Below, piece by piece: positions 10,546 to 22,536 of a stretch of DNA of 64,000 nucleotides. Source of the DNA: Siphonodentalium dalli (taxonomy: Eukaryota; Mollusca; Scaphopoda; Gadilida; Siphonodentaliidae); assembly GCA_032622095.1 (NCBI GenBank), contig CP136065.1, positions 41,949,503 through 42,013,502 on the forward strand, in the 5' to 3' direction. The stretch's first letter is position 1. The number at the start of each line of letters is the position of its first letter. Below the pieces are notes generated by a model. That model ran no database searches and had not been told where the DNA came from. It worked only from the letters and a program-made list of their open reading frames with translations. A program made the translations under genes and the position numbers.

Positions 10546-11437
10546 CATTAATTTAATTAAATAATTAAATATATACCCAAAATGGTTTCAATATGGTCGG
10601 TGAAAATTTAAACACGGAGATAAATTGACCCGTAGAGAATCGTGAGATAGACTCAACAAATACTGAGGGATAAAGTCACTTGATGTTGACATTTTCCTAT
10701 CTACGACTCGTGTGAAATATGAAAAGTCATGCTTTCGAACCAATATTCGCTTCAATAACCTGGTTATATTTTAATCATCCCTAACCGAAGCATCATTCCC
10801 TCGTTTGGTAAGGGTGTGTTCACACGCTTGCGCCTTTCCAGGCAATTCGTCGTAGAATGTCGTAGTAGACATCTTTCGCATAATGAACGACAACATATAA
10901 TTATTACGAAGAGGGTACTACGTCACTAGAATTTGTGTTCTTTCTATTATTCGTTGTAATGTTTCCCTATTCGTTGTTACGATTACGGTCTTGGATTTTC
11001 GACATTATATAGTAATAAGTTCGCGATAAATTCTCAGCCCCTCAATGTGGGAGATGACTCTGATATTATATACTTAAATTGTGATTGCCATGTGACCTTA
11101 ATTTGTATTTATTGTTAGAGACAACTATATCATTCATCGTCATGAACACGAGAATCTTGCGAAACACTAAGCGCTAAGCTATGACATGATAACAGCATAA
11201 TTAAGTACAAAATAATCACAGTACACAGAACCATAATCTCCTTACTGCGAGTGGCAAGCACGATCGATTGTCTCACAAACGGACTCGTAGTCGTCAAATC
11301 TGCGAAAAGGTTTTTGAACCGTGCGACTCCAAAATGAATAGCTACATGTATATTCGTAATAATTATCTGTCGTCGTTCGTTATGCGAAAGATGTCTAGTG
11401 TGCTATGCTATGAACGGCAAACGACTTACACAAATAC

Positions 11438-11565
11438 ACATGCCCAACATTTTAATATACATGCGCAGACATGCCCAACAGTTTAATATACAAGCGCAGA
11501 CATGCCCAACAGTTTAATATACATGCGCATACATGCCCAACAGTTTAATATATATGCATGCGCAC
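11438..11565. repeat. 31-bp minisatellite, 4 copies
   Basis: Tandem units of ACATGCCCAACAGTTTAATA plus TACATGCGCAG. The first unit has CATT for CAGT, and the fourth runs into ATATGCATGCGCAC. Confidence 0.9.
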
Positions 11566-11860
11566 AGTTAGACAATTGCCCGAATTTAGCTTCTTATTTG
11601 TGACAAGAATCAGTCGTGCAATGACTCGTGCTATGCAGTGGCTCCAATGAGCGACAAAACAATGGAAAACACATATTCTGTGACTCCAAAATGCATCATT
11701 AAATTGTGTAATAGATAACGGCAGATAGCCATCTATGAATAATTTGATGAAAATTTCCCTGGCATTCTTGCCAACTGTGTGAACGCAATGGGTAATTTTC
11801 ACTAAAAAGATGAGATTATCGACCACACCGCTTCTAGTAATATAACACATGTATGCTTAC

Positions 11861-11952
11861 CTAAGATGGACTCTAATGTTATCTCGGGAACTTGTTCTAC
11901 GCTCTGAACCACAAGTCTGTCGTAATAAATCCTCAAGTCGATGATGTTGTCA
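11861..11952 (-). CDS. DEG/ENaC channel, pre-TM2 exon
   Basis: A 92-nt exon bounded by acceptor TTTCTAG and donor GTAAGC. It reads DNIIDLRIYYDRLVVQSVEQ then VPEITLESIL, the conserved segment just before TM2 in DEG/ENaC proteins (NLxxLxIYYxxLxxxxxEQxPxYxxxxLLG). It starts with one base finishing a Ser codon begun in the exon at 12588-12735, and ends with the G of a Gly codon completed at 9975. Both flanking phases therefore agree, which is strong evidence for real splicing. Confidence 0.85.
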
Positions 11953-12410
11953 CTAGAAAGCAAAATATACAAAATTATATAGAGAAACAGCTTCACGAAT
12001 GTAGCGACAGTGGTTTGGGGGTTAGGATGTGAAATTTTGTCACCAAACATTGTGTGAAATTGTTCCAATAGTTTGATTTTCTAACCAATAATTAAATGTC
12101 GTGGGGTATCTGTTGTTTTATACAAGCGGTCGTATATTTTCCTACTTTTGGTCAGTCCTTTCGGACTGATATATTCAAATGGTCATCAGTTTTATCGGGT
12201 TGGAAATTTGCAACGATTGAAAAGCTTGAGATGTCGGATATCAAAAAAGAGGAAACACTTGTATATGGAGTTTAATACTATATGCAACATACATACTTTG
12301 TAAAGACATATATAGTTTAGAGATATTTAGAGATACCGTTTATCATATCCATCTCATATCTGCATAAAATATTCTTCTATGCGAATTTGTTCTTGCTGTA
12401 TTAGAGTTGA

Positions 12411-12500
12411 TGATTCCATTAAAGGAAGTTCCATTAAATGAAGTTATACTGATTCCATTAAATGAAGTTATAATGATTCCATTAAAGGAGGTTACATTTT
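12411..12500. repeat. Short 24-bp tandem repeat
   Basis: About four imperfect units of GATTCCATTAAATGAAGTTA, with one unit shortened. It lies in a channel-gene intron. Confidence 0.8.
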
Positions 12501-12587
12501 CGCTAGTACAGCACTTGTCTGGAAAAAAGATTTGCTTCAAAATAGAAATCGAGTATAGTCTCCGTCAATTGTAATAAATGCGCTAAC

Positions 12588-12735
12588 CTTATATAATCAG
12601 GGCCCGTTGCGATACCACCGCTAACGATATAGTCTGATAAGAAGTCTGACGCCATGTCACAATAAGAAACTGAATACTCATACCACGACTGGTAACACGG
12701 TACACTGCACGTGCATAGCTCAGGGTCAACCTCGT
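12588..12735 (-). CDS. DEG/ENaC channel, Cys-rich extracellular exon
   Basis: A 148-nt exon with acceptor ATATTTCCAG and donor GTTAGC. It reads EVDPELCTCSVPCYQSWYEY, then SVSYCDMASDFL and SDYIVSGG. The CxCxxPCxxxxYxxxxS pattern is the conserved cysteine/thumb region of the DEG/ENaC extracellular domain, which stabilises the trimer and couples ligand binding to gating. It opens with two bases of a split codon (the previous exon must end in one base) and closes with AG, completed by T of the next exon. The matching upstream exon, which should carry the CxC...MP segment, was not found by eye. Confidence 0.8.
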
Positions 12736-12774
12736 CTGGAAATATTAAAAATACATATATGTATCAGTTTACAT

Positions 12775-13345
12775 ATGCCGTAGCTAGCCATGTCGCCCTG
12801 CATAATCGCACAATGAGTCTTCCAAAGTTCGTTATAATCAGCCTTTTTCTTGTTTTGGTCCTTGTATAGTTCGCGTTTTTTATTCCAGATACTTTCTCTC
12901 ACCTGCATTTCCTCCAACAGTTCCGACACAGATTCATCGGCCCACATGATATTTCAAACGAATTATGCGTAGAACAAATCGTCGTAAAATAAATAAAACG
13001 CAATTGGGGAACTGTCTTAATACCCATGAAATTAAAATAAGTAGATAAACATGCATTGAGATCATATCAATACTACGTGCATGATATATGAGTGAATGGG
13101 GGATTGCCACGGTCATACACAAGTCTGGACGATCGATCGTGAGATAATACAATGTAGCAAAACGTTATTAGTAGAGATCAACTTTGGTGAAACGCATTGG
13201 TTAATTGGTCCAGTCAACTCATTGTATGGAAACTCAGCGGGCAACATGGCGACCAGTTGTAACCAAACTCCACCATAATAAATTGTCATACCTACTGTGC
13301 ATTCGCTACTGTGGTACGACATGTGTCAGAAGCCAATGTTAGAGA
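12775..13345 (-). mobile_element. MADF-domain mobile element fragment, copy 1
   Basis: A block homologous (reverse complement) to 41845-42545. At its 13.25-13.34 kb end it keeps the terminal repeat containing CCAAACTCCACCATAATAAA. At the other end it stops near 12775 without the second terminal repeat present in copy 2. It includes the MADF-coding ORF at 12777-12947. It lies in an intron or upstream flank of the DEG/ENaC exons, inserted within 40 bp of an exon. Confidence 0.7.
12777..12947 (-). CDS. MADF (Myb/SANT-like) DNA-binding domain fragment of a transposon
   Basis: From the ATG at 12947 the frame reads LLEEMQVRESIWNKKRELYK, then DQNKKKADYNELWKTHC. This matches the MADF domain pattern LIxxVxxRpxLWdxxxxxYKDrnkkxxaWxei, with its conserved W, Y and W/Y positions. 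MADF proteins bind DNA and often accompany PIF/Harbinger-type transposases. The second copy (42278 onward) keeps the same reading with a stop after MQLR, so copy 1 is the better preserved. No transposase is found near either copy. It could be a captured host exon moved by a non-autonomous element. Confidence 0.6.
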
Positions 13346-13419
13346 ACTTGTACCGGAAACGATATCACTTTTCATTTACGTATCCGTCAGATTCTATGAA
13401 AACGAGATGATGTTTCACA

Positions 13420-13653
13420 AATAAGCGAGATCATTGAGTCGCGGCCATATTGGATCCATCCAGCCCCCCCCCCATTCCGGGGTTTAAGTGCTACAGGTCA
13501 AAGTTCTGGAGGTGCATTCCATGTATGGAATTCATGAATATTCAAAACTCCATATATGGAATGCACCTCCAGAACTTTGACCCATAGCACTAAAACCGAG
13601 AAATGGGGGCTGGATGGATCCAATATGGCCGCGACTCAATGATCTCGCTTATT
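13420..13653. repeat. Palindromic foldback MITE, 234 bp
   Basis: Left arm 13420-13529 and right arm 13549-13653 are near-perfect reverse complements, with outer ends AATAAGCGAGATCATTGAGTC / GACTCAATGATCTCGCTTATT and an inner block TCTGGAGGTGCATTCCAT. A 19-bp spacer lies between. The only sizeable difference is a poly-C run in the left arm. Transcription would give a long hairpin. Confidence 0.92.
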
Positions 13654-15930
13654 GAAGCTATGCTTATACCCGTTATGTTCATACGTGAACAATGCGAAAA
13701 GCTTATTTTGATGATAATTTGTTCCATTTGATGGTAAAAAATTGTGTTGAACGGCATATTTATCAACAGCCATTCAACACATAGGTAGCTAATATCTACT
13801 GCATGGTCTAGTTGCTGTTATTATTCCACAGCTGTTCTAATTATACTTCCATGGTGTAACCAAGGAAGTATATTGTTTTTCTACTGCGGCCGTTTTCTGT
13901 TTAATTGGAAATACTCAGAAACTAATGGGAGGAGGACCGCGAAATCTCTAGCGAATAAAGGCATCTAAGGTCTACTAAAAATAATGGTATCCGGATGTTG
14001 GTCCAATATCTTTTGACAGAGTTATGGCCCTTTTTCGATTATTTTTCATTATTATTATACTGGACACTTTTGCAACCCTTATTACTCGAAAAGTACCAGG
14101 AGTAGCACACTAAAACTTGGTACGTATCTTGGGATCAAAGAGTTGTATGCCATCGTCGCATAACGAATATTGTCCGCGTTTTCCCCGAGGAGTTATCTCC
14201 CTTTATCTGAAAAAATGTTATTTGATTATCTCGGAAATTATAAGGAGCAGAGCATCGAAAATTGGACTGTATGCACATCTCGATATGCCCTACTGCCCAC
14301 GGGCATCAGAACTTGTGTCCGCGCTTTCCCTGAGGAGTTACCGCCCATAGTTGGCAAACCTCTATTTGATTGTACTCTGTTGTCCTCTTGTATCATTCCA
14401 GATAACTGCATGTGGTTTTCATAGTCGTGTTGACCGTTGTCAGTTTAGTCAGAGAAGGAAAATTTGACAGGGTCGGACATATATTTTGACACTGGGGTGG
14501 GGGGCAAATTTTTTGAAAAATAAAATTTTGATTGACATTCATATATTTAAGTTTATGTATTTCCCGAACGAAAACAAACTCATACCGGAAAGGATTTTTG
14601 AAATCCGAGAAGAAATGCAAGAGTTACGGGCCCTCAAAGTTTGCAATTTGGGCCCATGTGCTTGATAACACATCTCCTCCGAAGATTCATATTATGCTAC
14701 ACGCGAAACGGAGATGACTTTTGGGAAATCCAGAGTCCAAAACGGATCCAAATCGACCTGTCCCAGAAAAGTCGTTCATTTTGTTTTCACTTTTTGAAAA
14801 AGGCTCCAATATTTCAACCAAAACTTTTGGACATAGAACATTATTTTGTTTTCAGTCAAGTGAAAAGAGCTCTTCAAAATAATTCCGCTTATATATATAA
14901 TATATATTATCTATATATACGCCAAAAAATTGTCACTCCCCTCTCTCCGGCTACCCCATCGCCCGTGGGATGGAACCTACCTCCGATTCGATACACCCGT
15001 CTTGCCGCGGGCCAGTCTCTATCCTCTACCAGAGAACTGATAGAACGCCCGTCGAATTCCAACAATTGGTATGAGTTCATATCGGAGCCGTTATAAATCA
15101 AATAACTTGGATTTTAATATAAACCCACCTATTCGTAAATTGTGTACCCCATGGTGTGTGGTAAATTATCATTTTATCGTGTATAGTGTGTCATGAGCTA
15201 TCTGCGTGCGTGCATTTCACTTTTGTATTTTCTTTCGCATCTTCAACGCATTGCATATCATATACAACCAAACAAAATACAAACATTACATTAATTTGAT
15301 CAAACAAACCTTCGTTGTACGGTGTATATTTCTACTAACGTAATGACGACGTATAGCCAATTATTCCATTTGCGATAACAACGATAAACACATAGAAACA
15401 TGCAAACATCATCATTTTCGTAAGAACAATTTGTATATTGTTATAAACCGTAGTATACTGCTGATAGACATTCAATTATTTCCGTCAGTATATGTCTGCT
15501 GAATTGGAAATGACTCCTTTTATACTTTCGCAAAATAAAACACCACTGATAGTTTCGTTCACCGTCATTTAAGTATTGTCAAAAAGCAATCGTGAAACAA
15601 CCGCTCATTATTCCTACCATAAAGGAATCTACTTATAGAGAACGCTCTTTTCTGTTCGATTACGTTCAAACTCTTTGTGTGTTGTTGTTAATCACTCATT
15701 ATATTCTTCGGACCGAACGTTCATTAAGCGCGCTTCATGTTATATATGCGAAAACCGACCCACGTGTTTATTGTTTTATATCCGATTCAATAACACATCG
15801 ACGTTTATATTCTAGTTATTTATCGAATATAAAAAGCATCTTTACATTATCTTTAGTTTGGTATTATTCGTATTTGATGATTAAAATACACCAAAGCATT
15901 TTAAAAATAAAAAATAAATAGTAGATAATT
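13654..15930. other. Intergenic or intronic DNA, no gene recognised
   Basis: Contains scattered copies of a GAGGAGTTATCTCCCTTT-like phrase (near 14187 and 14332) that may be dispersed repeat sequence, plus AT-rich DNA. The ORFs at 14117-15096 and 15592-15921 have no domain signal. Confidence 0.4.
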
Positions 15931-16008
15931 TGACGGGATTCGAACTCACGTCGCAATAAAACACAAACTGAAGGTTTGACGCTCTCACCACTCGGCTACG
16001 CACTGCGC
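15931..16008 (-). tRNA. tRNA-like sequence (degenerate, possibly a SINE head)
   Basis: The minus strand shows an A box TAGCCGAGTGGT and a B box AGTTCGAATCC in the correct spacing, with an anticodon-like stem-loop (CAAA / TTTG) whose 7-nt loop CCTTCAG would present UUC. The D arm resembles a Leu/Ser-type tRNA. The acceptor and T stems pair poorly, and a long variable region follows, so this is more likely a tRNA-derived SINE head or a pseudogene than an active tRNA-Glu. Confidence 0.4.
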
Positions 16009-16139
16009 TGTTAATTTATAAGAACATATATTAGGCATATAACTGTGTATATTTAAACTTTATATCCAAACTGATTGAAATGCGTGACTATATATACCCC
16101 TTTCCGCTATACGGGGAACGGGAAAATGCACCTATTATT

Positions 16140-17120
16140 CCCACCAAATCCAAACGGGCTAATTAAAGAGCAAGGTAATGCCGTAGCAGGTACATTTGGA
16201 TATTCTATTCAAGCCACCCCCCCCCAAATCTTGACCGCTATACTTTAAAAGTAACCTACCCAACGGAGAATGCAAGATGGGGTGGGTTGAGACTTTTGGT
16301 AAATTCCACCGAAAATCTAAAGTGCCATTTTCGAATTTTCAGATGGATCGGTTTACTCGTGACAACGCTATCTACTACATATTTTGGGACTTCTGTCTGT
16401 TTGTCTGTTAGGTATGGCCAGGAAAACAGCCGGACGGATTTCGACGAAACTTGATATCTAGGGATACTTTTGTCCGGGAGTGTTTTTGACCCCGACCTGG
16501 TCATGACTTTAAAAATGGTCAATTCAATGTCAAATCGTGTAAAACGGATGGATTTCCACGAAATTTGATACCTATGGGTACGTTTGTCCGGGGAGTGTTT
16601 TGGACCGGTAAAACTGTGTCCCCGACCTGACCTTGACCTTTAAAATGGTCAATTCAAGGTCAAATCGCGCCTTTCGACGGGATTTTGATGAAATTGATAC
16701 CTAGGGATAATTTTGTCGTGGGAATGTTTTACACGGGTCAAATCGAATCCCCGACCTGACCTTGACCTTCAAAATTGTCAATAGGGAAAACAGCACGGAC
16801 CCTGCTAGTATAATATAAATATTTATACTTAAGTAGTCTATCACTAACCTAATTGCAGCCCCAAATCCAAACGTGCTAATAAAGATCTAGTTTAATGCAG
16901 AAGCATGTACGTCGGTATACTGTAGGTACGCCTCCAAGATGTATGCTCAGCGGAGAGCTTGCGTCGGGTGGGTTCAGACTTGGCAAATTCCACCACAAAC
17001 AAATGTGGAAAATTACTTAAAAAATAAAACTTTGAGACAAAAATTTGTTGACGTGGTCAGAAGTATCCAGGTGCATCTTTCGAACGATTGTATAAGTTTT
17101 AGAGTGGACCGTTTAATCCT
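16140..17120. repeat. Diverged repeat cluster with 110-bp tandem units
   Basis: Between about 16409 and 16795, three diverged units of roughly 105-120 bp repeat the phrases GGATTT(T)CGACGAAA, GATACCTAGGGATA, TTTTGTCCGGG, CCCCGACCTGACCTTGACC and TTAAAATGGTCAATTCAA. The flanks also repeat: 16145-16330 and 16855-17000 share CCAAATCCAAACG, GCTAATTAAAGA-like sequence and GGTGGGTTCAGACTT. The whole looks like an old, internally repeated transposon copy. Confidence 0.7.
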
Positions 17121-18937
17121 GGTAGCGCGTAACATTGTTAACGGGTGAAATATATTACTCAAATTAATATGATTTGCACCCTTTTGATATATATACAAGC
17201 CGATTACTCTATAATCAGACACAACAAATGTCGTGACCGTTGAACAGGATTTGGGCATCCAGGGGAGCGGTTATAATTAGCCATAACATGTATCCCTACT
17301 GAATACAAATGAACCAATTGGCTGGGTGAATGGTGACTCAGTTGGTCAGGACCATGATGCATTAGACAGTCATTAATCATCGTGACATAAACCTTTGGAG
17401 TATATTTAATATTTAGAAATGTCAATGCAAGTCCACCATCGGATCATTAAGCACCAATATGAATTCGAATTAAGAGGAATACACATATACGCATAACACT
17501 CACATGGGATGGGATGGGATACCATGGAAGTATATCTGATTCCATGGAATCTGACCTCTAGTTAGATATATGTTTTTGTCAAATCATAATGCACTTAACT
17601 TGCGATGTATGCACTTATGTTGTTATATGTGCTCTGATGTTGGAGACTTATCCATGGTTATAACAGTGTTCTTCATTTTGGGTGACACTCGTTATATACA
17701 GGTGAGAACAGCACATGTATAATCAAATAATGTATTTGAGCAGTCTCTACCAGAGCGCACAAGTAACACTTCCTTTCTGTCACCAACTGGGTATTAGTCT
17801 GTGGCGTTCTATATTTAGTCCCGGGTTTTCCAACCAAAATGGCGAACCGATCGTCTTAAAGTCAGATGTTTTTGAGAACTGTTCCCGCACTAAAAACTTA
17901 ATGACAGAATGGAAAATTAAAGCGGTAGTTATATTGACGATTTTCGCAAGCTTCTCGTCAAAAGTGTAGCAAATTAAAACGCTTGTGTTTAACTTGACAT
18001 GCGTGTTGTCGTGATAATGTCGTCCATGTAATGTTTAGACTTTTGTGTTAATAAAATAATCGGTGATTCAAATCAAACCGTTTCGTAATATATAGTTCTT
18101 TTATTTCAGTCGGACTTTCCAAACTTAAGGTACGAAATTACACAAATTTACATTGCTTGCCTAAAAGCCAGAAAGTCATTTATGAGCGGTCCGCCCGGCA
18201 GCGATGGATTTAAACATGCTTTAGACAGCGCATTGTTTTCCGATAGGCATGTCTGCTATGTCAGTAATTCGGTTCCTTTATATCGCGCGTGATCTCATAT
18301 ATTTTCGCTATCGGTTTACATCAGGGTTTAATCTCTTTTATCCAATTGTATCAGGGGATATATTTCATATTTAACAATTCATATTCTTCATATTCAGATC
18401 GTTCATAGATATTCCGTTTATGGCAGGCCGAAATTTGGGGAACTAAGATTTGTGGAGGGCCGACCGGTTGGACGAAAGAGGTGTTCTTTGGCTCTCATTC
18501 AAATCATGAGCTGGAATTTAGTGGGTATGTCACCTGTATTTACACCTGTATTAAATTTGTCAACTGATTATCAAACTCATCAATTAAACAGTTGGTACAG
18601 TGAGACATTTTCAAGCACATCTGTGGTTTGTCTTTTTCCCAACATTCCCTTCGGGCTGATCATAAATTTTGTTTGATATTGTGTGTGTTTAACAAGGGCA
18701 GTTGCTCTGCTCGCTTAGTATATATATCTTAATACCGCGGAAGTCCACACAACGTGGGTAAAATGTCGCCGGTGGGAACGGTCTTACCGAGTCATCAAGG
18801 GATGGAGTTTGGTATTTGAGCAGAAGAACTGTCCTACCAAATACTATTCCCACTTCCTTCCCCTTTCTGTGACTGTAGCTTCCTGAAAGTTTGCGAACAC
18901 GCTGTGCCGATGCACATTTATAACCCATAGGGAGCCT

Positions 18938-18939
<2 letters not shown>
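17121..18939. other. Intergenic or intronic DNA, no gene recognised
   Basis: Short ORFs on both strands lack domain similarity. A minus-strand frame at 18689-18928 ends at a plausible donor, but its protein is not recognised. Confidence 0.35.

Positions 18940-19000
<61 letters not shown>
18940..19000. repeat. (AT)n microsatellite
   Basis: About 30 uninterrupted AT dinucleotides. Confidence 0.98.
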
Positions 19001-19001
<1 letters not shown>

Positions 19002-19959
19002 GAAATACATTATCCTAACAATATTTACCTTGACTGTGTAAGTCAGTACATTGTCTTATATATATGAGAGGTTCTATATGGGCTCTACACTAAACTTACA
19101 CAATTAAATACGATTATCTGACCCGCGCAGAAGGTGTCGAGTAAACCTCGATAACTTATTAGTGTATGCGACTTCTTGTACATCACCAGACCAACCATAT
19201 CGCATACTGGCGACCTCAAATGATGGAACATTCAGGCCCTCCATTCACCCCAAAGTGCAGAATGATTCCTATATATCCATTGGTGGAAAATCGTTTGTTG
19301 GACTTATGATATGAACATTTTCAATGGAACTACTCGTCAATTAATATATATGTTTTAAGGGTGAATATGCTCTAAGCACCAATTGAAGGGAAATCATTTA
19401 ACCACGCCCAAAATGAGTTGCTGGTTGGTTTCGAAAATGAACAGAGACATTCACACTTACCGTGTCTATGAATGTGGCACATCATTCCGTCAGAGGAGCA
19501 AGGTTCTCGTGTCCCTGAAGTGAAACACCTCTATTAAATAGTCACCTTTCAACAGTTAGACTACTAACTTTAGTTTGGTTAACTGTGGAGTTTGTCGCCA
19601 TTTCAGCAGGTAGCTCATATGACGCGCCACATGTAGTAGGAAAATTAAAACCTAAATTGATCATCAAAATATCATCGCATATGCATTGTCGTGCCTATGT
19701 GGGTTTACACTTCACTTTATTTTCGGGGCAAACGGGAAGACAGTCCATCGAGAGTACGGGAGCCTCGGGCAAAAAGTAAGAATGGTGGAGATGACGTGAC
19801 GGTCCTATTCAAAGCACATGTGTACTAGCACCATCGCTAGCAGAACTCTAAATTTTAAAATTCATACTTTAATGATAATTTTGCATAATATTGATACAAA
19901 TGTTGTCACCACATTGTCAAATTTGTGTACTTATTGCTAATAAAGTATATATCAACTAC
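19001..19959. other. Intergenic or intronic DNA, no gene recognised
   Basis: No supported gene. The ORF at 19585-19779 has no domain signal. Confidence 0.4.
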
Positions 19960-20140
19960 TACGTCATATCACCACCATTAGCATAGCCAACATCACCATG
20001 GTCGTTGTTATTGTCGCCGTCAACGTCACGGGCGTCATCATCGTCACCATCATCCTCACCATCATCGTCACCATCATCGTCACCATCATCCTCACCATCA
20101 TTATCACCATCATTATTACCATCAGTATCACCATCATTTA
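19960..20140. repeat. (ATC)n-type microsatellite
   Basis: Trinucleotide array dominated by ACCATCATC and TCACCATCA on the plus strand. It ends just upstream of the LINE insertion. The Asp/Gly-rich antisense ORF is a by-product. Confidence 0.93.
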
Positions 20141-20157
20141 GCAAAGCTTTGTTTCAT

Positions 20158-21282
20158 TGTCAGCATTAATTAGTTCGGTTTATATTCAGATATATTCGCC
20201 ATTATGGACAGATATAAATTGCGTCACTATCTGGATGAATTCTTGGATGAAGGGATATTTCCTGTAAAATCCGCGTGGAAAAACATTGTCAAGACTGCTG
20301 TTCATCACACATATGTATCTTCTTGGCAGTCATCTGTCGCTAGTGATCCTGCTCTAGCTGTTCTCTGGAAAACACATCCGTATCCTTTGACATGTTGGTC
20401 TTTTTGGAAACGACTGCATGGTAATGATCGTCATAGTTCAGCGATAAAAAATCTTGCCTTCCTACTGCACAGAACCACATACCCGAACAACCTTCAGTGC
20501 CGTCTTTGCCAATCAAAATATAACAATGAAATTCAGCACATATTATTCACTTGCCAGTCATTACCTCTGCTTTTTCTTCGGAACCAATTCTGGGACGGAA
20601 TACTGACACACTATGGCGTGGTCACTTCGATGGAGCTGCTTGCTCTTGACGAAATTCATCTGTTCTCTCTATTTCTTGGTAGCACACTTCAAACACTCAC
20701 CGAGAAGTTCCTGGATTGCTTGGAAGACTTACTTCTGGACGCTGCTACATTTCTACTAATAGCGTGTAGACTAATTCGTGTAAGATCTATGTTCTAGTGC
20801 GCCATTGAAGCTTGACACCGCTATGGCCTATATATAAATACGAACACATGCGTGCGACAATTGCCAGGGACAATAGAGCACATCGATATGTCGTATAACC
20901 GTATGCATGCGACATATGACTCTCTGTATATAGTGATATTTTATTTGATTATTGATCGCTCTCTCACTGTATATGACTAGGACCGCATTAGTGCGGTGTA
21001 CGTCTGGGACAATGAAGCGCTCGTTGAGCCGTATGCATGTGACATATGACTCTCTCTGTTAATATCAACATGTTATTTATTTGTGAGGGTGTGTGTGGTT
21101 TTTGTTTTTGTTTTGTTTTGTTTTGTTTTTTTATATATTTTTTTTATTATTATTATTATTATTTTTGTATGCATGTATTTGTTATGTAATCCTTGCATGT
21201 CATACTTCGTGTTGTCTGATTTGTAAATATTACCAGTCGCTCTCCAAACTTGGAGGTCAATAAATAAATAAATAATAATACT
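20158..21282 (+). mobile_element. 5'-truncated LINE insertion with 3' tail
   Basis: The LINE C-terminal ORF (20204-20797) is followed by a roughly 480-bp 3' UTR that ends in an AATAAATAAATAAATAATAA tail, as expected for target-primed reverse transcription. The UTR contains a diverged internal tandem duplication (about 115 bp, around 20855-20970 and 20975-21075) marked by GTATGCATGCGACATATGACT. There is also a TTTTG / poly-T stretch at 21100-21160. No reverse transcriptase is present, so the copy is 5'-truncated and dead. Confidence 0.75.
20204..20797 (+). pseudogene. LINE ORF2 C-terminus
   Basis: A 197-residue ORF. Residues about 100-120 read CRLCQSKYNNEIQHILFTC, the CxxC...HxxxxC zinc knuckle that follows the reverse transcriptase in many non-LTR retrotransposons, flanked by the usual aromatic-rich helices (WKNIVKTAVH, FWKRLHGNDRHSSAIKNLAF). 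The frame is open to a normal stop, but everything upstream of this region is missing, so it cannot mobilise by itself. It is not the same family as the fragment at 5061. Confidence 0.72.
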
Positions 21283-22475
21283 ACGTGTTCCTGCTTACAG
21301 AGATTTCAACTCGCTGTGCCTCATCACTTTGGGGGTTAATGATAATGAAAATAACAATACAATCGATCACGTTATTATTTGTGATAATGGTTTGACAAGC
21401 ATTGTATTATTTTGTTTAGACTTATCCACCAAGAACGCTAACAAATTAGTGCGCCAATGTGGCGCGATTTAAACTGCTTATCTTACATACATTGTGTGTA
21501 TTAACGAACAGCAGATATGGGGGCGATGTTCACCTCAAACTGTTAATATCATCAATTGAAGCGTCAGAAGAGTACAGCGCGGGTGGCTAATCAGATATCG
21601 TATATAGATAATGTTTCCACACATGCATGTCCTAATACTATCAACAGAAACACCGAGTCGTATTCCCAGTTGGCTCTTCGTTACAGATAAAGCTCATTAT
21701 TGCGGAACGGGCGCTATCAGCTGGCATGGCCTGGAAGCAACTGGATGATTGTAACAAGGTTATTTTATTTTTTTTATTTTTATTTTTTATTGAGAAAGAA
21801 GAATAACAACAGAGGAAGAAACAAAATACATTCATGCACTCATGCTCTCAATCCAAGAAATTAAAGAGTTTCGCTCTCCCATGCCCTGACCTACTTTCTT
21901 ACCTGTGGCATGCAATTAGACAATATTTAAAGGCACACAATGTGTTCGGACAATTTTAACAAACACCATTCAACTTAAATGCAAGACGAATGAGCGATAC
22001 TACCTTGACATATGTTTTCCCGAAAATGGACTTTTTCTTTAGCCACAACAATGGGGATAAAAAACAATAGATTCATTTTTTGTCTTCAGAATAACTTTAA
22101 CTTTCCCTTATTAAACAGCTAAAGTGGTCGATGGTGTGTAATATTTAAGGTTGGCAGATTCAATGTTTCAAATACTATGTGCAGCTTTAATTGATTTAAA
22201 TTCTGAGTTTACCATAAACAGTATAATTAGTAAATTTAACCATATTGAGACCGTATTGTAAATATTGTAAACATTGGTTCGACAGCAATCGGGGAAGATA
22301 CACAACGCTCACTTGAATTGCGTTTGGGATTGTAACAAGATCATGGCAGCACACATATGGCTCAGTTGCATGCACGAACATTTGTAACAAAGGCACACAT
22401 TTCAGAGACTAAACTATCCATAAACAATGCTACATTTTCTAAACAGATGATTCATTGAAAATCTACAGCACTTAC
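21283..22475. other. Intergenic or intronic DNA
   Basis: No supported gene. A minus-strand frame at 22196-22396 vaguely resembles DEG/ENaC sequence (FVHATEP...VSVVYLPRL) but lacks phase-consistent splice sites. Confidence 0.35.
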
Positions 22476-22536
22476 CTATAATGCCAGTCTGTGTAAACAT
22501 ATACTCAGATTCATACGGATATTGTCTATCGTATTC
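22476..22536 (-). other. Candidate small exon (DEG/ENaC-like?)
   Basis: A 61-nt open segment between a weak acceptor (GTTGGCAG) and a strong donor (GTAAGTGC). It reads EYDRQYPYESEYMFTQTGII, ending in the first base of a Gly codon. Some invertebrate DEG/ENaC proteins have an xMFTxxGxCYTFN motif early in the extracellular domain. If this is such an exon, its position downstream of the 38-kb exons would imply two separate channel genes. The polypyrimidine tract is poor, so this is speculative. Confidence 0.25.

Larger units (their letters stand above)
9976..11860 (-). other. Channel-gene intron
   Basis: Lies between the TM2 exon and the preceding exon. It carries the inverted dispersed repeat at 10322-10545 and the 31-bp array at 11438-11565. 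No other gene is seen. Confidence 0.6.

Noticed and set aside
18689-18928. Minus-strand ORF ending at a good donor (FGRTVLLLKYQTPSLDDS)
   Set aside because: Looks like part of a dispersed repeat beside the (AT)n tract. No family recognised.
19959-20144. Asp/Gly-rich antisense ORF
   Set aside because: Translation of an (ATC)n microsatellite.
22196-22396. Possible DEG/ENaC exon (FVHATEP...VSVVYLPRL)
   Set aside because: Similarity is loose, and no acceptor gives an open frame in phase with neighbouring candidate exons.
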